A stretch of DNA of 64,000 bases from Bryobacteraceae bacterium (GTDB taxonomy: Bacteria; Acidobacteriota; Terriglobia; Bryobacterales; Bryobacteraceae): NCBI GenBank assembly GCA_025927575.1, contig JAICLJ010000001.1, positions 1-64,000 on the forward strand. The letters run 5' to 3'. The notes below the pieces were generated by a model. It worked only from the letters and a program-made list of their open reading frames with translations. It did no database searches and was not told the origin of the DNA. Below are positions 19,923 through 30,658 of the stretch, in pieces (positions within the stretch are counted from its first letter, which is position 1; the number at the start of each line of letters is the position of its first letter). Made by a program: the position numbers and the translations under genes.

Positions 19923-20813
19923 ATGAATATCAGCATGAATCGTCGAACCTTCGTACTCGTTTCCACGGTGGGCGCGGCATCCACCGGATCTCTCGCTCGC
20001 GCCGCGGATCGCCCGCAATCTTCTCCAGCCCAGTCAAATACCCAAGACCCGGAACCACCCGCGCAGAATGTCCAGCGGGATCAGGCATGGGCGAAGCTCG
20101 AAGACTGGGCGCGCGACGCCAACTCGCAAAACCGGCAGTTCGCGCTGGCCGCTCTCGGCACGCTTCCTAAGCATAAGAAAGCTGCGGACGTGATCGTCAA
20201 TGCGCTCATCCTGGATGCCGATCAGCGGGTGCGCGCTTTCGCCGCCGCCATTCTGGGTAAAGCCGGCATGCGCCACGCCATTCCGGCTCTGCGCAAAGCG
20301 TTGGGCGACCAAACGGCGATTGCATTTGCTGCCGCAAAAGCGCTATGGGATATGGGCGATCACAGCGGGGTGATTCTTTTTCGCGAAATTTTGTCCGGGA
20401 AAGCCGAGCCGGAGGACGGCCTAATTAGCCAATACATGGACAAAGCCAAGAGAACGATGCACGATCCGAAAGCGCTCGCCCTGATTGGCATCGAGCAAGC
20501 GACCGGGGCTTTTTTCGGGCCGGCCGGCCTGGCTATCTCCATCGCGCAGGAAAGCTTCAAAGATCGGGGCGCGGCCGGCCGGGCCTTTGCGGCGCAGGAA
20601 CTCGCCGACGATCACAGCGCCGCAACCCGCAGCGTTCTTGAATTGGCGCTGCTCGATTCGAGCCCGCTCGTTCGCGTGGCGGCCTGCCAGTCGCTAGCCC
20701 AGCAGCACACGAGATCGAGCATCCGGCGCATTGAGCCGCTGTTCTACGACAAACACCCGGCCGTCCAGACCATGGCCGCCGCGTCACTCATCCGCCTGCA
20801 TCGGTGGCAGTAG
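19923..20813 (+). CDS. Secreted HEAT-repeat protein
   Basis: MNISMNRRTFVLVSTVGAASTGSLARA signal; repeated helical HEAT/PBS-like motifs. Confidence 0.75.
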   Translation: MNISMNRRTFVLVSTVGAASTGSLARAADRPQSSPAQSNTQDPEPPAQNVQRDQAWAKLEDWARDANSQNRQFALAALGTLPKHKKAADVIVNALILDADQRVRAFAAAILGKAGMRHAIPALRKALGDQTAIAFAAAKALWDMGDHSGVILFREILSGKAEPEDGLISQYMDKAKRTMHDPKALALIGIEQATGAFFGPAGLAISIAQESFKDRGAAGRAFAAQELADDHSAATRSVLELALLDSSPLVRVAACQSLAQQHTRSSIRRIEPLFYDKHPAVQTMAAASLIRLHRWQ

Positions 20814-21050
20814 AAAAGCGGCAACACCCTGCCCCTCCTGTGCTTTGCCGAAATCGAGCAATTCGAGTTAACACTTCTGGGTCGTTATGCCCAATCATGA
20901 TCAGAGGACGAAACCAGCCAAAAGATTTGTGAACCGGGTTCGCTTTTTCGAGAGTGGGATCTCCGTACTGATTCACGCAACAGAGCGCCAATCGTCAAAA
21001 AGCCGGAGCAGCTGCCCCGACCTTTTGTTCGCAACAGGTAATTGACGCGA

Positions 21051-23789
21051 TTACGCGGTGCGCATCGCTTTCGACTTATCCTCGCTAGCGATAGCTGCCT
21101 GAGCAGCCGCCAGCCGGGCGATCGGTACGCGATACGGAGAGCACGAAACGTAGTTCATGCCCACGCGATAACAGAACTCGACCGAACTCGGGTCGCCGCC
21201 ATGCTCGCCGCAAATGCCGATCTCGAGATCCGGGCGCGCCTGCCGGCCCAGTTTGACAGCATACTCGATCAGCTTGCCGACGCCTTCCTGGTCGATGGAA
21301 GCGAACGGATCGCCCTTGAAGATCTTCAGCTCTTGATATTCCTTCGAGAACTTCGTGTAGTCGTCGCGCGAAAGGCCCATCGTGGTCTGCGTCAGATCGT
21401 TGGTGCCGAAGCTGAAGAATTCGGCTTCTTTCGCCACTTCATCCGCCGTCAACGCCGCGCGAGGAATCTCAATCATCGTGCCAACCATGTATTTCAGGTT
21501 CTTCATGCCGGCTTTGCCGAGCACTTCCTCGGCGACCCGCACGACAATGGCTTTTTGGTTTTCGAGCTCCTTCACATTCCCGATGAGCGGAATCATCACC
21601 TCGGGAAGCACCTTTTTACCCTTCTTCGTCACCTGTACGGCAGCTTCGAAGACGGCACGCGCCTGCATCTCGGTAATCTCGGGATAAGTGATGCCGAGGC
21701 GGCAGCCGCGATGACCGAGCATCGGGTTGAACTCGTGCAGCTCTTCAACGCGCTGTAGTAATTCCGGCAGGCGTTTTCTTAAGTCGCCGACCGACATGCC
21801 ATAATTTGCGGCCATTTCTTTTTTGGAGCGTGCATCGGCATGCGGCAGCCTGGCGATATCCACCATCAGGTTTTCGCGCTTCGGCAGAAACTCATGAAGC
21901 GGCGGATCGAGCGTGCGGATGACGACCGGGAAGCCGTCCATCGCTTCAAACAACCCGGCGAAATCCTTGCGCTGCATCGGCAACAATTTCGCGAGGCCCT
22001 GCTTGCGAGTCTTTTCGTCGCGCGCGAGAATCATCGCCTGCATGTGCGGGATGCGGTCCTCGGCGAAGAACATATGCTCCGTGCGGCAAAGCCCGATGCC
22101 TTCTGCGCCGAACAGGCGCGCCTGCTTGGCGTCCCGCGGAATATCGGCGTTGGCCCGAACACCGAAGCTGCCGCGGAATTCATCGGCCCACTGCATGAAC
22201 GCGGCGAAATAATGCGACTTCGGATCGGCTTCGTTGGTTTTGCACTGGCCGAGATAGACTTCGCCGATTGAGCCGTCGAGCGAGATCCATTCACCCTCTT
22301 TCACAACCTGCTTCTTGCCATCGACCACGACCGTCATGGTCTGGTTGCGTTCGTTCACCTCAATGGAAGAGGCGCCCACCACGCAAGGCCGGCCCATGCC
22401 GCGCGCCACAACCGCCGCGTGGCTGGTGAGCCCGCCCACGGCCGTCAGAATGCCCTTCGCGACGTCCATGCCGTGAATGTCGTCCGGCGTCGTTTCTTTG
22501 CGGACCAGAATCACCGGGCCGCTCGCCGATAGCTCCACCGCATCTTCCGAAGTGAACGCAGCGCGGCCGACAGCGGCGCCGGGAGAAGCAGCATTCCCAG
22601 TGGCGATCTTCTTCAGCCTTTTGCGGTCCGCCGGATCGAGCACCGGGTGCAGTAGTTGATCCAGCTGATCCGGGGCGACACGTAGCACGGCCTCGCGCTT
22701 GCCGATGACGCCCTCCTCCACCATGTCGACGGCGATGCGAACGGCCGCAGGCCCCGTGCGCTTGCCGTTGCGGGTCTGCAGCATGTAAAGCTTGCCCTCT
22801 TCGATGGTGAACTCAAAATCCTGCACATCCTTGTAATGCTTTTCGAGGTTTGAGGTGATTTCGCGAAGCTGCGCATAGGCTTGCGGCATCACCTTTTCGA
22901 GTTCCGCGATCGGCTGCGGCGTGCGGATGCCGGCCACCACGTCTTCACCTTGCGCGTTCACCAGGAATTCACCGTAAAATATCTTTTCGCCGGTGGATGG
23001 ATTGCGCGTGAAGCCGACGCCCGTTCCCGAGGTTTCGCCCATGTTTCCGAAGACCATCGTCTGTACGTTTGCGGCGGTGCCGATACTATCCGGAATCTTT
23101 TGCATCCGGCGGTAATAGATTGCCTTGGGCGTGTTCCAGGAGTTGAACACCGCATCGCGCGCTTTCATAAGCTGCTGAACGGCGTCCTGGGGGAACGGCT
23201 TGCCGGTCTCCTTTTTGACGATCTTCTTGTATTCGTCGATGACCGTTTTCAAGTCCTGCGCCGACAGATCGGTGTCGAGCTTCGCCTTCACCTTCTTCTT
23301 GCGCTCATCGAACGCATGGTCGAACTTCTCCATCTCGATGCCCAGCGCAACTTCGCCGAACATCTGGATGAAACGACGGTAGCAGTCGTAGGCAAACCGG
23401 GGGTTACCTGTTTTTTTCGCCAGGCCCTCCGTAGTTTCATCGTTCAGCCCGAGGTTCAGAATTGTGTTCATCATGCCGGGCATCGAGAACTTCGCGCCGG
23501 AGCGGACGCTCAACAGCAGCGGGTCGTTCGCGTTGCCCAGCTTCTTGCCCATTTGGCCTTCCAGCTTCTTCAAGGCGTCATGGATCTGATGGTCCACTTC
23601 TTCTGGAACCTTGTTGTCGTTCTCAAAGAAGAGGTTACAGACCTCGGTCGAAATCGTGAAGCCCGGCGGAACCGGAACGCCGGCGCGGCTCATTTCAGCG
23701 AGGCCGGCGCCTTTGCCGCCGAGGGTGTCCCGCATCTTGCCGTCGCCGTCGGAAGTCCCTCCGCCGAACGAATAAACGTACTTTTTCAT
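21051..23789 (-). CDS. ppdK: Pyruvate, phosphate dikinase
   Basis: MKKYVYSFGGGTSDGDGKMRDTLGGKGAGLAEM...GGLTSHAAVVARGMGRPCV...GLCRTEHMFF. Confidence 0.98.
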   Translation of the reverse strand: MKKYVYSFGGGTSDGDGKMRDTLGGKGAGLAEMSRAGVPVPPGFTISTEVCNLFFENDNKVPEEVDHQIHDALKKLEGQMGKKLGNANDPLLLSVRSGAKFSMPGMMNTILNLGLNDETTEGLAKKTGNPRFAYDCYRRFIQMFGEVALGIEMEKFDHAFDERKKKVKAKLDTDLSAQDLKTVIDEYKKIVKKETGKPFPQDAVQQLMKARDAVFNSWNTPKAIYYRRMQKIPDSIGTAANVQTMVFGNMGETSGTGVGFTRNPSTGEKIFYGEFLVNAQGEDVVAGIRTPQPIAELEKVMPQAYAQLREITSNLEKHYKDVQDFEFTIEEGKLYMLQTRNGKRTGPAAVRIAVDMVEEGVIGKREAVLRVAPDQLDQLLHPVLDPADRKRLKKIATGNAASPGAAVGRAAFTSEDAVELSASGPVILVRKETTPDDIHGMDVAKGILTAVGGLTSHAAVVARGMGRPCVVGASSIEVNERNQTMTVVVDGKKQVVKEGEWISLDGSIGEVYLGQCKTNEADPKSHYFAAFMQWADEFRGSFGVRANADIPRDAKQARLFGAEGIGLCRTEHMFFAEDRIPHMQAMILARDEKTRKQGLAKLLPMQRKDFAGLFEAMDGFPVVIRTLDPPLHEFLPKRENLMVDIARLPHADARSKKEMAANYGMSVGDLRKRLPELLQRVEELHEFNPMLGHRGCRLGITYPEITEMQARAVFEAAVQVTKKGKKVLPEVMIPLIGNVKELENQKAIVVRVAEEVLGKAGMKNLKYMVGTMIEIPRAALTADEVAKEAEFFSFGTNDLTQTTMGLSRDDYTKFSKEYQELKIFKGDPFASIDQEGVGKLIEYAVKLGRQARPDLEIGICGEHGGDPSSVEFCYRVGMNYVSCSPYRVPIARLAAAQAAIASEDKSKAMRTA

Positions 23790-23823
23790 GTTCAGTCTAA
23801 TCTCCTGATTGCCAATGCCAGCT

Positions 23824-25815
23824 TTAACTCTGGGCGTTTCCGCCTTGCGCGACGATCGCTGAGAAGTCGGCGATAGTCGAGAATTCCGTCAACAGACTGG
23901 CGAGCAGTGCCAGCCTGTTCCGCCGGATCGCGGCATCCGGGTCGTTTACAAGAATTTTATCGAAGAACAAATCGACTTGAGGGCGAAGCGACGCAATGCT
24001 GGTCAGTTTCGCGGCGTAACTGCCGCCCTTCGCCATATCGCTCCGGATTCGCAGGAAGGCCTCATAGAGGTCCTGCTCCGGTCCCGGCGCCAGCAATTCC
24101 TGCCTAACTGTGCCGGCTTCGCCCGCTTCCGCCTGCTTAAGGATATTTTCAATCCGCTTGAAACTCGCGGCGAGCGGCTCGAAATTCGGAGTGGGTCGTG
24201 CGTCGTGAACCGCAGTGAGGCGATCCAGAACGTCCATCAGCACACCGGATTTCGTTGCGGTCACGGCATTCACTTCATCGTAGGGAAAGCCTTTCACCTC
24301 GCGCAGATAATGAGCAACACGCTCCTGCAGAAACTGCAGCAGCTCCTCATTCCTTTCGGCAAAGGCGAAGAGATCGATAGGCAGCCTCGCCTCGGCAAGG
24401 ATTTTCACCACGCCTTGCGCCGCGCGCCGCAACGCGAATGGATCTTTCGATCCTGTCGGGATCAGCCCTACGCGGAAGCATTCACGCAGCGTGTCGATCT
24501 TGTCGGCAAGAGCGACTACCTGGCCTTCGAGCGTACGAGGGATGGAATCCTCCATGCTGACGGGCTTGTAATGGTCATAGATTGCGGTGGCGACCGCTTC
24601 GCCCTCGCCCTGCTCCCGCGCGTACAGACCCCCGACAATGCCCTGCAATTCGGGGAATTCTTTCACCATTTCGGTGGTGAGATCGCACTTCGCGAGCAGC
24701 GTAGCAATCGAAACGGTGTTCTCGTCGGCGCCCACTTGCGCGGCCATCTGGACCGCAAGCTGCTGGACCCGTTCAGCCTTTTCCTTGTAGCTGCCCAATT
24801 TTGCCTGGAATGTTACTTTCGCCAGATCGTCTACCCGCGCTGAAAGCTTTTTCTGCTGGTCCACGCGCCAGAAGAACCGCGCATCGTTGAAACGGGCGCG
24901 CAGCACGCGTTCATTTCCCTTGAGAATCAGCCCATCCTGATCGCCATTCGTATTGGTGACGGCTACAAACTCGGGCGCAAGGCTGCCGTCCGGCTTCTCC
25001 ACAGTGAAGTAGCGCTGGTGATGGCGCATTACCGTCGCCAAAATTTCTTCGGGCAATTCCAGATATTGCGGATCGAAGCTGCCGCGAATCGCCGTCGGAA
25101 ACTCGGTCAAATAAACAAGCGTTTTCAGCAACTCAGGATCGGGCCGCACGCCGGCGCCGAGCCCCGCTCGAATCTTCGATTCGCGATCGCTCGCACGAAC
25201 CACCACGTAGTTGTCGCGGAGCATCTGGTCGTATTCGCCGATTGTGATCTGAATCGGCCCCTTGCTGCCGAGGACCCGGTGTCCGTATGTCCAATCGCCG
25301 GAGGGAACGCCGGCTATGTCGAACGGGATGATTTCATCGTCGAGCAGCGCCAGCACCCATCGGATGGGACGGATGAATCGAACGCTGTCCTTGCCGCCCC
25401 AATGCATTGTTTTGGGAAATTGGATGCCGGCGATGGCGGCGGGCAGCGCGGTTGCGAGCAGTTCGCGCGCGGGCAGGCCCATTTTTCGCTGCCTGATAGA
25501 GAAATACAAGCCCTTGCCGGTATCCATTGGAGACAATTCGGTGACGGGGACGCCCATCTTCCGGGCAAAGCCCGCAGCCGCTTTTTCACCCGCGCTGAGG
25601 CTGGGGCCCTGCACCAGCGTGTCTTCATCACGTTCTTGATCGAGCGTGTATCGCGAACGGTAAACCAGACGGCGCGGCGTTGCGTCCGTCCACGCCTGCC
25701 CGCCGCCGAGCTTTTCAATAAGAGGCGCGAGATTCGCGCCGAGGCTTTCGAGCGCCGGCTCGATCATCCAGTCGGGGATTTCTTCGACCCCAACCTCCAG
25801 CAGCAGACGAGGCAT
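23824..25815 (-). CDS. glyS: Glycine--tRNA ligase beta subunit
   Basis: [22 protein letters not shown]... FIRPIRWVLALLDDEIIPF; adjacent to glyQ. Confidence 0.96.
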   Translation of the reverse strand: MPRLLLEVGVEEIPDWMIEPALESLGANLAPLIEKLGGGQAWTDATPRRLVYRSRYTLDQERDEDTLVQGPSLSAGEKAAAGFARKMGVPVTELSPMDTGKGLYFSIRQRKMGLPARELLATALPAAIAGIQFPKTMHWGGKDSVRFIRPIRWVLALLDDEIIPFDIAGVPSGDWTYGHRVLGSKGPIQITIGEYDQMLRDNYVVVRASDRESKIRAGLGAGVRPDPELLKTLVYLTEFPTAIRGSFDPQYLELPEEILATVMRHHQRYFTVEKPDGSLAPEFVAVTNTNGDQDGLILKGNERVLRARFNDARFFWRVDQQKKLSARVDDLAKVTFQAKLGSYKEKAERVQQLAVQMAAQVGADENTVSIATLLAKCDLTTEMVKEFPELQGIVGGLYAREQGEGEAVATAIYDHYKPVSMEDSIPRTLEGQVVALADKIDTLRECFRVGLIPTGSKDPFALRRAAQGVVKILAEARLPIDLFAFAERNEELLQFLQERVAHYLREVKGFPYDEVNAVTATKSGVLMDVLDRLTAVHDARPTPNFEPLAASFKRIENILKQAEAGEAGTVRQELLAPGPEQDLYEAFLRIRSDMAKGGSYAAKLTSIASLRPQVDLFFDKILVNDPDAAIRRNRLALLASLLTEFSTIADFSAIVAQGGNAQS

Positions 25816-26711
25816 TACGCCACCTCCTTCTCTGCCGCCTGACTTTGTTGCCGCACCCAAGCCGCCGCGACTGCTGTCGCCAGCTTTCGAACTCTCGCGA
25901 TCACGCCCACACGCTCGGTCACGCTGATGGCGCCTCTGGCATCCAGCAGATTAAACAGATGCGAACACTTTAAGACCTGGTCATAGGCCGCCAGAACCGG
26001 GAAGCGGCTTTGATCGGGCGCCTTGCGGAAGCGGGCCAGCAGCTCCAGGCACTCGGCTTCGTGCTCGTCGAACAACCGCCACAACCGCTGTACGTCGGCC
26101 ATTTCGAAGTTGTAAGCCGAGAACTGCTGTTCATCGGCAAGACGCACGTCGGAGTATTTGAACCCTGGCGCCCACTCAATGTCGTAAACGCTCTCGACGT
26201 CCTGGAGAAACGCCACGATTCGTTCCAGACCATACGTGATTTCAGCCGGGACAACATCGAGATCGATGCCGCCGCACTGCTGGAAATACGTGAACTGCGT
26301 GATCTCGAGCCCATCGAGCATGACCTGCCAGCCGACACCCCAGGCGCCGAGCGTCGGCGATTCCCAGTTATCTTCTTCGAGCTTGATGTCGTGCTTCGCC
26401 AGTTCGATGCCGATTGCTTCCAGGCTTCCGAGGTATTGCTCAATGACATCTGCGGGCGCGGGTTTCAGAATCACCTGCAACTGCTGGTGCTTGTACAGCC
26501 GGTTCGGATTTTCGCCGTAACGGCCGTCGGCGGGACGGCGGCTCGGCTGCACGTAGGCCACTTTGTACGGCTTATCGCCCAGTACCCGCAGGAACGTTTC
26601 CGGAGCCATGGTGCCAGCGCCCACTTCGAGGTCGTGCGGCTCCTGGAGGATGCAGCCGCGGTCGGCCCAATATCTCTTTAACTTGAAAACTGTTTCTTGG
26701 TAAAAATCCAT
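25815..26711 (-). CDS. glyQ: Glycine--tRNA ligase alpha subunit
   Basis: [65 protein letters not shown]. Confidence 0.98.
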   Translation of the reverse strand: MDFYQETVFKLKRYWADRGCILQEPHDLEVGAGTMAPETFLRVLGDKPYKVAYVQPSRRPADGRYGENPNRLYKHQQLQVILKPAPADVIEQYLGSLEAIGIELAKHDIKLEEDNWESPTLGAWGVGWQVMLDGLEITQFTYFQQCGGIDLDVVPAEITYGLERIVAFLQDVESVYDIEWAPGFKYSDVRLADEQQFSAYNFEMADVQRLWRLFDEHEAECLELLARFRKAPDQSRFPVLAAYDQVLKCSHLFNLLDARGAISVTERVGVIARVRKLATAVAAAWVRQQSQAAEKEVA

Positions 26712-26727
26712 CCGTTGATGTCCGTCT

Positions 26728-27384
26728 TTACATCGCTTCGATGATCGGCGGAGTCAGAAAACGCCGCTCCACATGCGCCTCTATCTGGCGGACCAGGAAT
26801 CGGCGAAGTTCGTTGGCGGTGTCTTTCGACCAGGCCCGTTCCGGCAGATCTCCGATGTGCGAGCGCAACATCTGACCAGCAATCTCGCGAGAGTCGCAGC
26901 TCAGCTTCGGCTGCTCGCGCAGGTCCGGCAGAAAACCGGAGAGGCGCGTCGCCCAGAGCGAGAAATACGTGATTGCCCGCCAAATCCGCCCTTCCGTTTG
27001 CGTGTGCATGTGCTCGAGAGTTGCCGTCAGCAACCGGAAAAAATGCTCGTTCACCTCGTGTGGCGGCAAGAGATGATCGCTCAATTCAGCGATATAATCC
27101 AGCGCGACGCCCGCTTCGAAGTCGGCGAGTAGTCCGAACTGCGAGTTCACGAGATCACATGAGTTCAGGTTCACGAGTTCGCGCGTTTCCTTCTGTGAGT
27201 ACGACAAATTCACGAGAGACAGTCGTTCCAGTCCCGATCCATAGTTGCTTTTCGGTTTACGCGCGCGCCTTGCGACGCCCCGCAACTTGCCTTGATCGCG
27301 GGTGAAAAAGCTGACGATCAGATCCGCTTCCCGGAAAGGATAAGTGCGAAGCACGTAGGTTTCGCTGATCCGTGCTGCGGCCAT
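26728..27384 (-). CDS. recO: DNA repair protein RecO
   Basis: [64 protein letters not shown]. Confidence 0.94.
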   Translation of the reverse strand: MAAARISETYVLRTYPFREADLIVSFFTRDQGKLRGVARRARKPKSNYGSGLERLSLVNLSYSQKETRELVNLNSCDLVNSQFGLLADFEAGVALDYIAELSDHLLPPHEVNEHFFRLLTATLEHMHTQTEGRIWRAITYFSLWATRLSGFLPDLREQPKLSCDSREIAGQMLRSHIGDLPERAWSKDTANELRRFLVRQIEAHVERRFLTPPIIEAM

Positions 27385-27487
27385 GATCCTCCCGGCCAGT
27401 CGATTTCCGATGCAGCCAAGTTAGAATTCCAGCGTAGCAAAACCGGCACTCCCGGTATGCTGGTGATGAGGACGAACCATCGTAATC

Positions 27488-27781
27488 ATGACTGACGGCG
27501 CCGCTTCGGAGCAACCGCATCCGCATCAGATCCCCTCCGTTTTGATGACGCTCAGTGACGGAACCAAAGTGAAGGAGCGGCTGCCGCGAATGCGAGCGTG
27601 CAACGAGCGTAATGCGAAAAACAAGATGTGCGCGGGTCATTTGAAACGTTGGTATCACCTCACCGACGCCGCGAGGCAGCAGTTCGGTGAAGAGGCCGAA
27701 CTCTATCGCTGCGAGCGCTGCCACACGATTTACCTGCCCAATCCCGGCGAACCCGCCCGCAGCGGCACGCTCGCCTGGTAA
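27488..27781 (+). CDS. Small putative zinc-binding protein
   Basis: 97 aa; MRACNERNAKNKMCAGHLKRWY...LYRCERCHTIYLPN Cys pairs. Confidence 0.65.
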   Translation: MTDGAASEQPHPHQIPSVLMTLSDGTKVKERLPRMRACNERNAKNKMCAGHLKRWYHLTDAARQQFGEEAELYRCERCHTIYLPNPGEPARSGTLAW

Positions 27782-27825
27782 TTTCGCATTCTGTCTCCCG
27801 TCTTCCGTCTCCTGCCGTCCTCTTA

Positions 27826-29019
27826 TTGCCGCTGTGGAACAATGTCGAATTGCGCCCGCTGATTCTTCTACTGCTCGCGTTGGCTCCGGCTGTATCGCTT
27901 TTGGGTCAACGCCCACACCTGCTGCTGACACCGCGGCGCCTGCACCGCCTCAAACTCGATGCGCAGCGCCAGACCGAGCGCTGGACGAACTTTCAAACGC
28001 GCGTGAAAACGGTCCCGGATTCCACCGAGCGTGGATTTGAACTGGCGCTTTACTCCAGGGTCACCGACGATGCGCCTTCGTGCGAGCAAGCAGTCAAATG
28101 GGGGCTTGCGCACGTTCAAGAGACCCGTCAAAATGCGCTGATTGCCGATTGGTGCGGGGACGCGCTCACCGAGGATCAGAAGGCTGCATTGCTGCCCAAG
28201 GGGGCCGGGAAAGCGGCATCCCCGTTCCGGAACGCGCGCGATGGATTCTTCGCCCAGGTGGCCGAAGGGAACGCATCTCTCGACCAGGCGCGCGCGCAGT
28301 GGAAGGAACTGCTGCCGATCATCGAGCGCGATCCTCGCCTCGATCCCCGCGACCTCTACGCACTCTACGAATTTCTCGACGCGGTCAACACGAATTTTCA
28401 TAGCGACTTGCGGCAGGACAATGCGAAGTTGTTCGCCGATCTGCCGACAATCCTGCTTCTATCGCAGCAGCCGGCGCAGATGGAAAAACCCGATTGGCAA
28501 ACTCGTCTTGCGGGTCTCATGATGGTGAACCTGGACCCGAATCTGCAGGCGTCCTCATTTGTTCAGGGATGGGCGATGGAAGATCCAAAGATGGTTCGCG
28601 AAGGACCTGGCGTGGCCTATGAATTTCTGTTAGCGGACCCGTATCTTCCCGGCTTGGGGTATTACAACATGGATCCCTGGGTGTACGAGAATGCCGAGGG
28701 CTTGTTGCTCGCGCGTACGAGTTGGGATGAGGATGCCTGCTGGATCGCCATACTTCGCGGGCGGTTCCAGGCCACCCAGTGCCCGGCCAATCTCCGGGAT
28801 TCCGCAGCGAAGTTCGGCAGAATGAATTTGCTCCCCGTGACGAAAGAATGCATCGACGTGAAGCAGGGCGCTCGTACGGTCACGATCCTCTCAGGCCTGA
28901 AGCCGGGAGCAACCGTCGAGTGGCGCTCCGGGAGCCAAAAACAAACGGCGCACGCCGACGCCTCGGGACTGCTACCGCTTTCGATCGACGCGCAAGGCAA
29001 GATCTGCGAGAAACGATAG
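27826..29019 (+). CDS. Hypothetical secreted protein, distantly polysaccharide-lyase/heparinase-like
   Basis: Signal-like N-terminus then HLLLTPRRLHRLKLDAQRQTERWTNFQTRVK; C-terminal part resembles heparinase beta region; weak. Confidence 0.5.
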   Translation: MPLWNNVELRPLILLLLALAPAVSLLGQRPHLLLTPRRLHRLKLDAQRQTERWTNFQTRVKTVPDSTERGFELALYSRVTDDAPSCEQAVKWGLAHVQETRQNALIADWCGDALTEDQKAALLPKGAGKAASPFRNARDGFFAQVAEGNASLDQARAQWKELLPIIERDPRLDPRDLYALYEFLDAVNTNFHSDLRQDNAKLFADLPTILLLSQQPAQMEKPDWQTRLAGLMMVNLDPNLQASSFVQGWAMEDPKMVREGPGVAYEFLLADPYLPGLGYYNMDPWVYENAEGLLLARTSWDEDACWIAILRGRFQATQCPANLRDSAAKFGRMNLLPVTKECIDVKQGARTVTILSGLKPGATVEWRSGSQKQTAHADASGLLPLSIDAQGKICEKR

Positions 29020-29186
29020 CTGCCGGATCGCAGCAAGAAGGCCCATGTTAATCTCAGGGCAGAGGACTACGGCGCATGTTATGGGAGATCGCGCATGTGC
29101 AAAAGTAGTCAGACGAGAAGCGTCAGCAATCCGGCGCAGCAAAGCTGAAGACGGTACGCTCAGGCGTCAGTGACATTAGACAACAT

Positions 29187-29262
29187 GGGCCGGTAGCTCA
29201 GTTGGTAGAGCATCGCACTTTTAATGCGGTGGTCGCGGGTTCGAATCCCGCCCGGCTCACCA
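29187..29262 (+). tRNA. tRNA-Lys (TTT)
   Basis: GGGCCGGTAGCTCAGTTGGTAGAGCATCGCACTTTTAATGCGGTGGTCGCGGGTTCGAATCCCGCCCGGCTCACCA. Confidence 0.97.
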
Positions 29263-29307
29263 GTTAAGTCATTCATTCGGGATATCTAATCCCCGTCTTT
29301 AGGAAAT

Positions 29308-29865
29308 TTATGCCGTATAAGCCAGGAGAAACAGGCAACCCGTTTCCGTGTGAATCGGTTCGTGTGTGCTGCCGGCACGCATGTAGACGAAATCGCCCGC
29401 GAAGGCGGTTACGCCCGCGCGGTCGGTCACACTTCCTTCGAGTACATAGCATTGCTCTGCCTGCCGATGCACGTGCGAAGGATAAATGGCGCCAGGCTGC
29501 ATTCTGACCAGCACGGTATTTTGCCCGAGCAGGGGTCGCACTTCGATGCCTGGAACGGGCAAAGATACCCAGGATGTATCTCCGCTGCGCACCAATGTCA
29601 TATCCTGTCCCGACGGGAGCACTTTCGGGGCTGCCTGGATACGATCGAACAGCCGCCGGCGCAGCGATGGAGCCGGGCTTTGCGCCGGAATGACCATTGC
29701 TAGCTCATCAGCAACCGAGGCATACGCCGCAAATTCCGCCATGCACAACGGGCAGCCACTCCGCAGCCTTTCCTCGAAATGTGCGCTTTCGAGCGGAGAT
29801 AATGCGCCAATTGCATACAATGCAGCCGCTTTCCGGCACTCCTCAACATCGCGTCCTCTCGTCAT
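29308..29865 (-). CDS. ChrR-like anti-sigma factor with C-terminal cupin
   Basis: HFEERLRSGCPLC zinc anti-sigma motif; SHVHRQAEQCYVLEGSVTD...GSTHEP cupin; 4-nt overlap with sigma gene. Confidence 0.88.
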   Translation of the reverse strand: MTRGRDVEECRKAAALYAIGALSPLESAHFEERLRSGCPLCMAEFAAYASVADELAMVIPAQSPAPSLRRRLFDRIQAAPKVLPSGQDMTLVRSGDTSWVSLPVPGIEVRPLLGQNTVLVRMQPGAIYPSHVHRQAEQCYVLEGSVTDRAGVTAFAGDFVYMRAGSTHEPIHTETGCLFLLAYTA

Positions 29866-30500
29866 TTGGCCGATCTCGCGTTCGTCGTTGGTGGGTGAAG
29901 GGCCACGCGGAGCTTGTCCATCGCCATCCGGACTCTGGCCTTGATTGTACCCAAGGGTATGCCGAGCGCGGCTGCAATTTCCACGTGCGTAAGCTCGGAA
30001 AAAAAGGCCAGCTCGAGCGCTTTACGCTGCTCCGGAGGCAACGTGTAAAGCGCTTGCCTCATCGCGCTCTGCTGCTGGCTCAACATGCTGGCCTCGTCCG
30101 GAAGAGGTTCGGAGCTGGTGAGCTCTGCCTGCTCGGCAAGCGCTGAATATTCATACTGACGTCTCCTGGAGAGAGTCCGCAACCGGTCCACGGCTCTGCT
30201 CCGAGTCAGTAACATAAGCCATCGGCCAGTGCTTCCGCGCGCCGGGTCAAACGTATTGGCCGTCCGCCACACCTGTTCATACACTTCCAGCAAAACTTCT
30301 TCCGCATCAGCCGAGTTCTTCGTGATACGGAAGGCAATACCAAAGAGCGCCGGCGCACTCGCATCGTACAGCCGGCCAAGGGCATCCGCATTGCCCGCCC
30401 GAATGTCTCGAACGCAATCTCGCCAGCAGTTCTCCCGCTCGGAACCGCTATCGCCGGAATTCGGCCGACCCCGCCCCAGCATGTGCCTCCTGGAGAACAT
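29862..30500 (-). CDS. ECF-type sigma-70 family RNA polymerase sigma factor
   Basis: ALGRLYDASAPALFGIAFRITKNSADAEEVLLEVYEQVW...RKALELAFFSELTHVEIAAALGIPLGTIKARVRMAMDKLR; start uncertain (ORF extends to 30578). Confidence 0.92.
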   Translation of the reverse strand: MFSRRHMLGRGRPNSGDSGSERENCWRDCVRDIRAGNADALGRLYDASAPALFGIAFRITKNSADAEEVLLEVYEQVWRTANTFDPARGSTGRWLMLLTRSRAVDRLRTLSRRRQYEYSALAEQAELTSSEPLPDEASMLSQQQSAMRQALYTLPPEQRKALELAFFSELTHVEIAAALGIPLGTIKARVRMAMDKLRVALHPPTTNARSAK

Positions 30501-30658
30501 ACCATCTTTACGGCACTTTCGTATTGGCTGGTAAATTCCCGAGGCGATCAAAGAGCACATGGTTGCGTTCCCAAACAATTTACGCCTTCTTAGTACATCC
30601 AGATCGCTGAGAGTCCTCGTATTTTCCAGTCAAAGGCTCTGTTTTTGAGGAGGACTAC

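Noticed and set aside
20788-20991. 67-aa minus ORF between HEAT gene and ppdK
   Set aside because: No recognisable motif, partly overlaps the HEAT gene 3' end; not enough support
22881-23876. 331-aa plus-strand ORF
   Set aside because: Entirely antisense to ppdK/its upstream region; typical high-GC shadow ORF
23977-25842. 288-aa and 274-aa plus-strand ORFs
   Set aside because: Antisense to glyS; no recognisable motifs
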